NCBI GenBank assembly: GCA_021203915.1
Contig: JAJQAI010000183.1
Coordinates: 1-6,689 of the forward strand
DNA length: 6,689 nucleotides
From: Prevotella sp.
Lineage (GTDB): Bacteria > Bacteroidota > Bacteroidia > Bacteroidales > Bacteroidaceae
Direction: 5' to 3'
A model generated the notes under the pieces. The model did not search any database, was not told the DNA's origin, and worked only from the letters and a program-made list of their open reading frames with translations. The translations under genes were made by a program, and so were the position numbers. Below, in pieces: positions 1 to 6,645 of this stretch; position 1 is the first letter of the stretch; every line of letters begins with the position of its first letter.

Positions 1-87
1 TCAAATATTTTTGCGGCTTTTGCATAAGGAATAAGGGATACTTCCTTTTTCTAGTGAATTTATAAACTACTAAGCAGTACTATTTAA
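1..87. other. Leader / intergenic segment before the operon
   Basis: This AT-rich segment precedes the first gene. A forward reading frame from base 1 stops at 25-27 (last residues SNIFAAFA). That could be the tail of an upstream gene, but it is too short to judge. A minus-strand ATG at 25-23 opens a frame that runs off the left edge and is equally unproven. There is no Shine-Dalgarno sequence ahead of the ATG at 88; the preceding bases are A/T-rich (actatttaa), as is usual in Bacteroidota. No tRNA, riboswitch or strong hairpin was recognised. Confidence 0.5.
6..13 (+). promoter_or_regulatory. Possible Bacteroidota -7 promoter box (TAnnTTTG)
   Basis: The bases TATTTTTG match the TAnnTTTG consensus of the primary sigma factor of Bacteroidota. 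The box lies about 75 bases upstream of the first start codon, which would give a 5' leader of roughly 65-70 nt. The partner -33 TTTG element would lie to the left of the window and cannot be checked. In AT-rich DNA such an octamer can occur by chance. What supports it is its position ahead of a run of six closely packed genes that lack internal promoter candidates of the same type. Confidence 0.3.
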
Positions 88-996
88 ATGAAAAACCTAA
101 AGAATTACCATGGTGTTGTTGTTCCCATGGTAACACCGCTGACCAAGGATTTGGATGTTGACCTTGAGGCCGTTTCCCGAATAATAGAAAGTTTTGCCCA
201 TCATGGTGCTCATGCTTTGATTATGGGTACAACAGGAGAAGGAAATTCTGTTCCTCTTTCTCATGGAGTTAAAATGATTGCTAAGGCCAAAGATGTCTCC
301 CGCGGTAGGATTACAATTTATGCGGGGCTTGCAGGAAATTGTGTCTTAGAGCAGATGGATGCAGCAAAGCAATTTACTAAAGCTGGTGCCGATGTTATAG
401 CAGCTACTCTTCCATGCTACTATGCTCTTACACCCTCGCAAATGTATGACTATTACAAGACGATGGCTGATTTTTTGGATATTCCACTGATGCTTTACAA
501 TATTTCCTCTACTACTCATATGAGCATACCCCTAGAGGTTATTCAAGAGTTAAGCCAACACCCCAATATCGTAGGTCTTAAGGATTCAGAAAATAATATA
601 GAGCGCATGGAAAAGGCTTTGGAGCTTTTTTCTTCAAGGGAAGATTTTGCATATTTTTGTGGTTGCGCTGCCAACTCTGCAAAAGCTATGTCTTTAGGTG
701 CCGATGGTATAGTACCTAGCGTAGCTAATTATTATCCAAAGCTATTTTGCGATATTTATGAGGCTGGATTAAAAGGTGACGTTGCCCTAGCAAATAGTTT
801 ACAAGAAAAAGCGGCCTTGATTGGTAAGATAAATACAGAAGGCCTTACACTTGGACAGTCTTTAGCTGGCCTTAAAGTTATAATGCGCATGATGGGGCTT
901 TGTCAAGAATATATGTTACCTCCTCTTAGTGAACTATCCCCAGATGTGGCATCTAAAATTAGAGAAAAAGCAAAAGCTATAATTGCTGAGATTTAA
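88..996 (+). CDS. DapA/NanA-superfamily aldolase, substrate unassigned
   Basis: This is a class I, Schiff-base-forming TIM-barrel lyase of the dihydrodipicolinate synthase / N-acetylneuraminate lyase superfamily. Its 302 residues are the normal family length. Visible motifs are GTTGEG (47-52), a Y-Y pair at 111-112, the catalytic tyrosine Y137 in the YN motif, and the Schiff-base lysine K165 in GLKDS. True DapA enzymes have an arginine after the YN motif that binds the aspartate semialdehyde carboxylate; the matching position here is T142 (YNISSTTH). Lysine biosynthesis is therefore unlikely. Next to a symporter, a mutarotase and an alcohol dehydrogenase, a catabolic role fits best, cleaving a 2-keto-3-deoxy sugar acid to pyruvate plus an aldehyde. 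N-acetylneuraminate lyase is possible but less supported, as no other sialic acid gene is present. The start at 88 places MKNLKNYHGVVVP where the family N-terminus belongs. Family is certain; substrate is inference. Confidence 0.88.
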   Translation: MKNLKNYHGVVVPMVTPLTKDLDVDLEAVSRIIESFAHHGAHALIMGTTGEGNSVPLSHGVKMIAKAKDVSRGRITIYAGLAGNCVLEQMDAAKQFTKAGADVIAATLPCYYALTPSQMYDYYKTMADFLDIPLMLYNISSTTHMSIPLEVIQELSQHPNIVGLKDSENNIERMEKALELFSSREDFAYFCGCAANSAKAMSLGADGIVPSVANYYPKLFCDIYEAGLKGDVALANSLQEKAALIGKINTEGLTLGQSLAGLKVIMRMMGLCQEYMLPPLSELSPDVASKIREKAKAIIAEI

Positions 997-1031
997 CCTA
1001 TAACAACTAATAAATCTTTTTTGAAAAACAC

Positions 1032-2594
1032 ATGCAATACGAAGGGCTACACATAGTTGATGCCATAATTGTCATTGCTTCGGTTATAATGGCAATTGGT
1101 ATAGGTATTTATTTTGCAAGGAAGCAGAATTCCACTCAAGCTTATTTTGCTGCTAGTGGTAATATACCTTCTTGGGCTGTTGGTATGTCAATGTTCGCTA
1201 CAATTATTAGTAGTGTAACATTTTTAGCTTATCCAGGTAGCGCGTATGCTGGTAACTGGATATTGCTAGTTCAAGGTATGATGGTGCCACTTGTCCTTTT
1301 AGGTCTGATTGGCTTTATTGTACCACTATATAGACGAGTTATTCGCTTAAGTACATATGAATATTTTGAGCGTCGTTTTGGTGCTTTAGCCAGATTTTAT
1401 AGTTCTATAGCCTTTTGTCTTGAGCACTTTTCCAAAATGGGTACCATCCTATATCTTTTAGCCATGGCAATGGTAGCCTTTTCAGGTGGTATGAATATCG
1501 TTTGGATTATTGTAGGTGTTGGAATCGCTGTTATAATCTTGACATATTTTGGTGGTATGGAGGCTATTATATGGATGGACGTTATCCAAGGTTTCCTACT
1601 TATCTTTGGAGGCTTAATAGCAATAGCTATACTATTTTATCTAACTCAAGGTGGTCCATCAGAAATTCTTCATATTGCTCATCAGTATAAGAAAATAGAC
1701 TTTGGTCCATATGCATGGGATTTTACTCAACTAACATTTTTTGTAATGGTGTTTAATGGTATTTTCTATGCACTTCAAAAATATGGTACTGACCAAAGTA
1801 TTGTTCAACGTTACCTAACGGCTCGCTCTGATAAAGATGCAAAAAAAGCTTCTTATTTAGGTATAATCTTAAGCGTTCCTACATGGGCACTGTTTATGTT
1901 TGTTGGAACATGTTTATTTGCTTATTACCACATTAATTCAGGAGCTCTTCCTGCAGGAATTAAGCCAGATGAGGTGTTCCCACACTTTATAGCTACTGAA
2001 ATGCCAATAGGTATAACAGGCTTAATAGTTGCTGCCCTTGTAGCAGGTGCTATCTCTAGCCTTGACGCCGATGTTAACTGTATTTCAGCTGTTATAGTAG
2101 AAGACTATTATGGACGTTTCCATCCAAAAGCTACTGATAAGCAGAAGCTTTTAGTTGGTAGAATGTCTGTTATTGTAATCGGTATTGGAGCAATCCTAAT
2201 TGCACTACTATATGTAGCTTGGGGTGGAGAAGGAGTCTTAGGTACACTTTTTGGCCTTTATGCTATTATCTCTGCCGGTATTGTTGGAATCTTTGTTCTT
2301 GGTCTATTTAGTCGTAGAGCTAATTGGCAGGGACTATATATAGGAATAGCTGCAGCTATACTATTTACCGCATATGCTATTTTAACAACCACTAAATTTG
2401 GTTCTTCCGATACAGTTATTCTTGACCTTGAGGATTGGAACTTTAAACACCATACATATATGTTAGGAGTTTATAGCCATGTTATTGTCCTTGTTGTAGG
2501 ATACGTAGCAAGCCTATTCTTTAAGACTCCACTAGCTCCTAAGGAGTTAACCATATATGGATATTTAGAAGAAAGAAAAAAAGCAACAAAATAA
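1032..2594 (+). CDS. Sodium:solute symporter (SSS family)
   Basis: This is an inner-membrane secondary transporter of the SSS family (SGLT/PutP/NanT-like, LeuT fold), importing a small solute with Na+. Its 520 residues contain about 13 hydrophobic segments, at roughly 8-28, 48-68, 75-99, 122-150, 155-172, 183-204, 232-248, 277-299, 325-343, 376-397, 402-425, 433-453 and 478-497. Family signatures are TYFGGMEAIIWMDVIQG (171-187), the loop QKYGTDQSIVQRYL (249-262), and SSLDAD (342-347), whose paired serines S342 and S343 match the Na2 site serines of vSGLT. There is no cleaved signal peptide, as is normal for the family. It starts 35 bases after the aldolase gene. SSS substrates cannot be read from sequence alone. 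The neighbours argue for a monosaccharide or sugar acid, but a carboxylate or amino acid remains possible. Confidence 0.93.
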   Translation: MQYEGLHIVDAIIVIASVIMAIGIGIYFARKQNSTQAYFAASGNIPSWAVGMSMFATIISSVTFLAYPGSAYAGNWILLVQGMMVPLVLLGLIGFIVPLYRRVIRLSTYEYFERRFGALARFYSSIAFCLEHFSKMGTILYLLAMAMVAFSGGMNIVWIIVGVGIAVIILTYFGGMEAIIWMDVIQGFLLIFGGLIAIAILFYLTQGGPSEILHIAHQYKKIDFGPYAWDFTQLTFFVMVFNGIFYALQKYGTDQSIVQRYLTARSDKDAKKASYLGIILSVPTWALFMFVGTCLFAYYHINSGALPAGIKPDEVFPHFIATEMPIGITGLIVAALVAGAISSLDADVNCISAVIVEDYYGRFHPKATDKQKLLVGRMSVIVIGIGAILIALLYVAWGGEGVLGTLFGLYAIISAGIVGIFVLGLFSRRANWQGLYIGIAAAILFTAYAILTTTKFGSSDTVILDLEDWNFKHHTYMLGVYSHVIVLVVGYVASLFFKTPLAPKELTIYGYLEERKKATK

Positions 2595-2609
2595 TTTTTT
2601 TTATTTGTC

Positions 2610-3755
2610 ATGAAAGAGATTACCTTACTTCAACCAAAGAAGATTGTCTTTGGAACTGGATGTGTTAATCAATTTGCCGAAGATTATCTTAAGTTAGGCT
2701 TTAAAAGACTATTTGTAGTTACTTTACCATTTATTCGCCCCTCTATTGCTGAGGCTATGGATAAACTTTCTCTTCAAGGCGTTAGCCTAGAGTTTTATGA
2801 AGCTATTGGCGCTGAACCATCGATAAAGGACTTTTATACTCTTTTAGACAAAGCAAAAAGTTTTAAAGCAGATAGCTTTGTAGGTATTGGTGGTGGTAGT
2901 GTGCTTGATGTAACAAAATTAGCAGCCACCTTAATAGACAGCGAACAAAAAGTAGAGAATCTTTTTGGAACAGGACTAATAAAAAAACCAGGTAAATGGT
3001 TTGCATGCCTTCCAACTACATCTGGAACGGGTAGTGAGGTTTCACCCAATGCTATCCTTTTAGATGAAGCGGACGCTTTAAAAAAGGGCGTTGTGAGTCC
3101 ATATTTAATGGCTGATGCTGCATATATTGACCCTAAACTTACTTGGACAGTTCCCAAAAAAGTTACTGCTGAAACAGGAATGGATGCTCTAACGCATTGT
3201 ATTGAGGCTTATACCAATAAGTTCGCTCACCCAATAGTTGATGTTTATGCTCTTGAGGGTATAAGACTTATTTCTAAAAATATAGTCTCTGCCGTTAAGG
3301 ACGGCACAAATAAAGAGGCTCGTGAGGCTATGTCGCTTGGAAGTATGTTTGGAGGCTTATGTCTTGGACCTGTTAATACTGCAGCTGTACATGCTCTTTC
3401 TTATCCGCTAGGTGGAGAGTTCCATATCTCTCATGGTCTATCGAACTCAATACTATTGCCTTCTGTTATGCGTTTTAACTATACATCCTCGGTAAAGCGC
3501 TATGCCGATGTTGCCGTAGCTTGTGGGGTAGAGGCTGCAGACAGTGACGAAGAAACAGCTCTTAGAGGTGTTGACTTTATAACCGAGCTCTCAAAAGAGT
3601 GCGAAATTCCAACAACTCTTACTCAGATTGGCATTCCTCATGAGGCCGTTCCGGGTCTTGCTCGTGCAGCTATGGATGTACAACGTCTTCTTAAGAATAA
3701 CCCACGTGAGGTTACAGAGCAAGATGCAAGAAATATTTACGAAAGTTTGTTTTAA
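2610..3755 (+). CDS. Iron-containing (group III) alcohol dehydrogenase, FucO-like fold
   Basis: This is a cytoplasmic NAD(P)-dependent, Fe(II)- or Zn-dependent alcohol dehydrogenase / aldehyde reductase. Its 381 residues equal the usual length. The N-terminal dinucleotide-binding domain carries GGGSVLD (94-100) and TTSGTGSE (136-143). The C-terminal helical domain holds the four expected metal ligands D192 and H196 (MDALTH), H261 (VHALSYPLGG) and H275 (FHISHG). The C-terminal NNPREVT segment (363-369) is typical of 1,3-propanediol / lactaldehyde reductase relatives. With the upstream aldolase, a likely job is reducing the aldehyde released by cleavage (lactaldehyde or glycolaldehyde to the diol), which would regenerate NAD+ during anaerobic growth. 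Oxidation of a hydroxyacid is an alternative, since this family also accompanies acid-sugar operons. It begins 15 bases after the symporter, behind a run of eight T. The enzyme class is firm; the substrate is not. Confidence 0.92.
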   Translation: MKEITLLQPKKIVFGTGCVNQFAEDYLKLGFKRLFVVTLPFIRPSIAEAMDKLSLQGVSLEFYEAIGAEPSIKDFYTLLDKAKSFKADSFVGIGGGSVLDVTKLAATLIDSEQKVENLFGTGLIKKPGKWFACLPTTSGTGSEVSPNAILLDEADALKKGVVSPYLMADAAYIDPKLTWTVPKKVTAETGMDALTHCIEAYTNKFAHPIVDVYALEGIRLISKNIVSAVKDGTNKEAREAMSLGSMFGGLCLGPVNTAAVHALSYPLGGEFHISHGLSNSILLPSVMRFNYTSSVKRYADVAVACGVEAADSDEETALRGVDFITELSKECEIPTTLTQIGIPHEAVPGLARAAMDVQRLLKNNPREVTEQDARNIYESLF

Positions 3756-3760
3756 AAGCT

Positions 3761-4813
3761 ATGATAGATAATTCAAAGCCAATATTGGCAATAACTCAAG
3801 GCGATCCTGCAGGAATCGGTCCAGAGATTATTATTAAGGCTCTTTCGCTTAAAGAGACATATCAAAAGTGTAACCCAATAGTTACCGGTGATGCCTTGGT
3901 AATGGAGTATTATATTAAGCTCTTAGGAAGTTCTCTTAAAGTTCATGCCGTTTCTAACGTTAAAGATGCTATTTTTGAGCTAGGAACAATCGATGTTTAT
4001 GACCTAAAGTGCATTAATATAGAAGAGTTTCAAACGGGTAAGGTTTCTTCCCAAGCGGGCAATGCAGCCTTTCAAGCAGTAAAGACGGCAATTGAACTAG
4101 CAATGAGGGATGAAGTTGATGGTACAGTAACAGCCCCACTTAACAAAGAAGCACTCAACCTAGCGGGTCATCACTTTGATGGACATACGGAAATCTATGC
4201 TCACTTTACCTCTACTAAGAAATATGCTATGCTCTTAGCTGATGATTTCCTTCGTGTAATTCATGTCTCCACCCATGTGTCTTTGCGCAAAGCATGTGAT
4301 TTGGTTAAAAAAGAAAGAATCATTGATGTAGCAGAATTAATTATAGATGCCTGCCATCAGTTTGGTATAAAGAATCCTAAAATAGGTATTGCCGGATTAA
4401 ATCCACATGCTAGTGATGGTGGCCTTTTTGGTGATGAGGAAGCAAGAGAGATAGCACCTGCTGTTCAGGCCCTTATCTCTAAGGGCTATGATGTTCAAGG
4501 ACCAGTACCTCCTGATACTCTTTTTGCTAAGGCTAAATGCGGTAAGTTTGATGGTTGCGTGGCTATGTACCATGATCAAGGTCATATACCTTTTAAGGTT
4601 GTTGGCTTTAATTGGGACAAAGAAACAGGTGAGATGTCTGCTGCTAAAGGTGTTAATATAACACTTGGTCTACCAATTATAAGAGTATCGGTTGATCATG
4701 GAACAGCCTTTGATGTAGCAGGTAAAGGTGTAGCTAGCCCTGAGGCTATGCTTCTTTCAATTGACTATGCTACAAAGATGGCTATCCAAAGGAAAGCTTC
4801 AAGAGAAAAATAA
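3761..4813 (+). CDS. PdxA2-type 4-phospho-hydroxyacid dehydrogenase (D-threonate/D-erythronate 4-phosphate dehydrogenase-like)
   Basis: This is a member of the PdxA family of metal- and NAD-dependent enzymes that oxidise the C3 hydroxyl of a four-carbon 4-phosphate acid, with loss of CO2. It has 350 residues, against about 330 for E. coli PdxA. Motifs are GDPAGIGPE (14-22), TAPLNKEAL (124-132), GHTE (141-144), and three probable metal-binding histidines: H172 (STHVSLR), H216 (LNPHASDG) and H271 (YHDQGH). Authentic vitamin B6 PdxA proteins usually read YHDQGL. Here it is YHDQGHIPFKVVGF followed by a short insertion (about 284-296) before GVNITLGLP, a form I associate with the PdxA2 branch that works with DUF1537 kinases on threonate or erythronate 4-phosphate, giving dihydroxyacetone phosphate. 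No DUF1537 gene is in the window. The tight 5-base gap from the dehydrogenase gene supports a joint role. A PLP-synthesis role is the main alternative. Confidence 0.87.
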   Translation: MIDNSKPILAITQGDPAGIGPEIIIKALSLKETYQKCNPIVTGDALVMEYYIKLLGSSLKVHAVSNVKDAIFELGTIDVYDLKCINIEEFQTGKVSSQAGNAAFQAVKTAIELAMRDEVDGTVTAPLNKEALNLAGHHFDGHTEIYAHFTSTKKYAMLLADDFLRVIHVSTHVSLRKACDLVKKERIIDVAELIIDACHQFGIKNPKIGIAGLNPHASDGGLFGDEEAREIAPAVQALISKGYDVQGPVPPDTLFAKAKCGKFDGCVAMYHDQGHIPFKVVGFNWDKETGEMSAAKGVNITLGLPIIRVSVDHGTAFDVAGKGVASPEAMLLSIDYATKMAIQRKASREK

Positions 4814-4850
4814 TATTAAGAACTAACTAACTGACCTATAAAATATATAC

Positions 4851-5165
4851 ATGAAACGCGAAGCATTTAAAATGTATCTTAAGCCAGGTTTTGAGAAAGA
4901 GTATGAAAAAAGGCATGCTGCAATCTGGCCAGAACTAAAAAAGATGTTGTCCGATCAAGGAGTCTCTGACTATTCAATTTATTGGGATAAGGAAACAAAT
5001 ATACTTTTCGCTTTCCAAAAAATCTCTGGTCAAGGCTCATCACAGGATATGGGAGATAATGCCATTGTACAGAAATGGTGGGATTATATGGCTGATATAA
5101 TGGAGGTTAATCCAGACAATTCCCCAGTATCAATTCCACTTGAAGAGGTTTTCCATATGGACTAA
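4851..5165 (+). CDS. L-rhamnose mutarotase family protein (RhaM/COG3254)
   Basis: This small cytoplasmic dimeric ferredoxin-like-fold enzyme is expected to interconvert the alpha and beta anomers of a 6-deoxy sugar such as L-rhamnose. Its 104 residues equal the length of E. coli RhaM. The key residues keep the same numbers as in E. coli: Y18 and the catalytic H22 in RRH/KRH context (YEKRHAAIWPEL, 18-29), the tryptophan pair W76-W77 in QKWWDYM, and the C-terminal NPDNSPVS signature (87-94). The family also includes L-fucose mutarotases, for example in Xanthomonas, so fucose is a fair alternative. None of rhaA, rhaB or rhaD is present in the window, so the symbol rhaM is not assigned firmly. 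It lies 37 bases after the PdxA2-type gene; the gap contains three AACT units (4822-4833) and a stretch ending in TATATAC, but no Shine-Dalgarno sequence. Confidence 0.9.
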   Translation: MKREAFKMYLKPGFEKEYEKRHAAIWPELKKMLSDQGVSDYSIYWDKETNILFAFQKISGQGSSQDMGDNAIVQKWWDYMADIMEVNPDNSPVSIPLEEVFHMD

Positions 5166-5196
5166 AGAAAAAATCCCCTTTTTTTAAATCAATTTT

Positions 5197-6570
5197 ATGG
5201 ATTTACCATTTGCTGAATCTTGGAAGATTAAAATGGTTGAGCCCATACACAAAAGCACTCTTACCGAGCGTGAGGAGTGGCTTAAGAAGGCTTGCTATAA
5301 TGTTTTCCAACTTAAGGCCGAGCAGGTTTATATTGACCTACTTACCGACTCTGGAACAGGCGCAATGAGTGATCGCCAATGGGCAGGTATTATGACGGGC
5401 GATGAGAGTTATGCTGGAGCTAAATCTTTTTTCCATTTAAAGGATATGGTAGAACGTATCACTGGATTTAGCTATGTTTTGCCAACTCATCAAGGACGTG
5501 CTGCCGAAAATGTACTTTTTTCTTATTTAGTCCATAAGGGAAATATTATTCCTGGGAACTCTCATTTTGACACCACAAAAGGACATATAGAAGCTCGTGG
5601 TGCTATTGCTCTTGACTGCACGATTGCTGAGGCTAAGGATACGCAAAAAGAGCTCCCCTTTAAAGGTAATGTAGACGTTGAAAAACTTGAGACTGTTTTA
5701 AAGGAGCATAAAGATAGAATTCCTTTTATAATAATTACAATAACGAATAACACCTCAGGTGGACAACCCGTGTCAATGAAAAACTTACGCGAGGTTCGTT
5801 TTCTTGCCGATAAGTACTTTATTCCAGTAATCATAGACTCAGCTAGATTTGCAGAGAATGCTTATTTTATAAAGACTAGAGAAGAGGGCTACGCTTCAAA
5901 GAGTATAAAGGAAATTTCTCGTGAGATGTTCTCTTTAGCCGATGCTATGACAATGAGCGCCAAAAAAGACGCTATTGTCAATATGGGAGGCTTTATTGCT
6001 ACAAATAGGGAGGATTGGTACGATGGTGCTAAGAGTTATTGTGTACAATATGAGGGCTTTCTTACCTATGGAGGTATGAATGGAAGAGACATGGATGCAC
6101 TTGCTATTGGGCTCGATGAGAATACGGAATTCGATAATCTAGAAACTCGCATTAAGCAAGTTCAAAAACTTGCTGCTATGCTTGATGAGTATGAGATTCC
6201 TTATCAGCGTCCTGCAGGTGGACATGCTATATTTTTGGATGCTCCTAAAATACTTACTCATGTTCCAAAGGAAGAGTTTCCAGCACAAACTCTTACAATA
6301 GAGTTATACCTTGAGGCAGGAATAAGAGCTTGTGAGATAGGTTATTTACTAGCTGATCGTGACCCAAAAACTAAAGAAAATCGTTTTTCTGGCATGGACT
6401 TTTGCCGGTTAGCTATTCCGCGTAGAGTCTATACGGATAATCATATGGCAGTTGTAGCTGCAGCTCTAAGGAATATCTATCAAAGAAGAGAGAAGATAAC
6501 CCGTGGGGTTAGAATTCTTTGGGAAGCACCAATATTAAGACATTTTACGGTGAAGCTTGAAAGACTTTAA
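5197..6570 (+). CDS. tnaA: Tryptophanase (L-tryptophan indole-lyase)
   Basis: This is a PLP-dependent beta-eliminating lyase that converts L-tryptophan to indole, pyruvate and ammonia; it acts as a cytoplasmic homotetramer and needs K+. Its 457 residues fit the family. Seen in order: K+-site residues G53, E70 and N262; Y72 (GDESYAG); R101 (THQGRAAE); PLP-binding D214 and R217 (DSARFAENAYFIK); the PLP lysine K257 in SAKKD; and the substrate carboxylate arginine at R409 (IPRR). Three sites separate it from tyrosine phenol-lyase: D125 (FDTT; Thr in phenol-lyase), I381 (CEIG; Arg there) and H449 (LRHFT; Phe there). All three have the tryptophanase residue. Parts of the scaffold (MSDRQWAG, GRDMDALAIGL) still resemble phenol-lyase. 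The start is set by PFAESWKIK aligning with the family N-terminus, 31 bases after the mutarotase gene, with no room for a TnaC-like leader peptide. Side activity on cysteine or serine is likely. Confidence 0.93.
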   Translation: MDLPFAESWKIKMVEPIHKSTLTEREEWLKKACYNVFQLKAEQVYIDLLTDSGTGAMSDRQWAGIMTGDESYAGAKSFFHLKDMVERITGFSYVLPTHQGRAAENVLFSYLVHKGNIIPGNSHFDTTKGHIEARGAIALDCTIAEAKDTQKELPFKGNVDVEKLETVLKEHKDRIPFIIITITNNTSGGQPVSMKNLREVRFLADKYFIPVIIDSARFAENAYFIKTREEGYASKSIKEISREMFSLADAMTMSAKKDAIVNMGGFIATNREDWYDGAKSYCVQYEGFLTYGGMNGRDMDALAIGLDENTEFDNLETRIKQVQKLAAMLDEYEIPYQRPAGGHAIFLDAPKILTHVPKEEFPAQTLTIELYLEAGIRACEIGYLLADRDPKTKENRFSGMDFCRLAIPRRVYTDNHMAVVAAALRNIYQRREKITRGVRILWEAPILRHFTVKLERL

Positions 6571-6589
6571 AAATTCTTTTTTTAGGAAC

Positions 6590-6645
6590 AAAAATATGGG
6601 TGTCTTTTTTCTTTTTTGGGGAAGGTTGATACCTATTTTTCTTTT
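6590..6645 (+). terminator. Candidate stem-loop terminator after the operon
   Basis: Bases 6590-6596 (AAAAATA) pair with 6634-6640 (TATTTTT), and 6599-6604 (GGTGTC) pair with 6628-6633 (GATACC) through one G-T wobble. The left arm carries a 2-base bulge (6597-6598), and the loop of 23 bases is pyrimidine- and G-rich. A further C-TTTT follows the right arm. The stem sits about 20 bases after the tryptophanase stop, where an operon terminator is expected. The large loop and the A-T-rich lower stem make it weaker than a textbook terminator. Confidence 0.4.

Larger units (their letters stand above)
88..6570 (+). other. Predicted six-gene catabolic operon
   Basis: Six genes lie on one strand with gaps of 35, 15, 5, 37 and 31 bases, none of which holds a convincing terminator or a TAnnTTTG promoter box. 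Base composition and the absence of Shine-Dalgarno sequences are similar throughout, so nothing suggests that one gene arrived separately. The order is aldolase, Na+ symporter, Fe-type alcohol dehydrogenase, PdxA2-type dehydrogenase, RhaM-type mutarotase, tryptophanase. Co-transcription is inferred from spacing and strand only. Confidence 0.7.

Noticed and set aside
88..996. Annotation as dapA for lysine biosynthesis
   Set aside because: The substrate-carboxylate arginine is replaced by T142, and all neighbours are catabolic.
1502..1690. Forward open frame of 62 residues in another frame
   Set aside because: It is embedded in the symporter gene; the Trp/Tyr/Ser-rich translation is typical of an out-of-frame reading.
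2834..3157. Minus-strand open frame of 107 residues
   Set aside because: It lies wholly inside the alcohol dehydrogenase gene, whose motifs are intact, and its translation shows no recognisable domain.
4397..4585. Minus-strand open frame of 62 residues
   Set aside because: It overlaps the PdxA2-type gene across its conserved histidine motifs and has no support of its own.
4814..4850. Short tandem AACT repeat between the PdxA2-type and mutarotase genes
   Set aside because: Three 4-base units are not enough to claim a functional repeat or operator.
5166..5196. A-run / TCCCC / T-run ahead of tryptophanase as a possible terminator or attenuator
   Set aside because: The only pairing is between A and T runs, with no G-C stem. 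It is too weak to call, and the gap is too short for a TnaC-type leader.
5562..5834. Minus-strand open frame of 90 residues
   Set aside because: It is a shadow of the tryptophanase gene, covering essential residues such as D214 on the other strand, and has no family features.
5197..6570. Annotation as tyrosine phenol-lyase
   Set aside because: The phenol-binding threonine, arginine and phenylalanine positions are D125, I381 and H449, as in tryptophanase.
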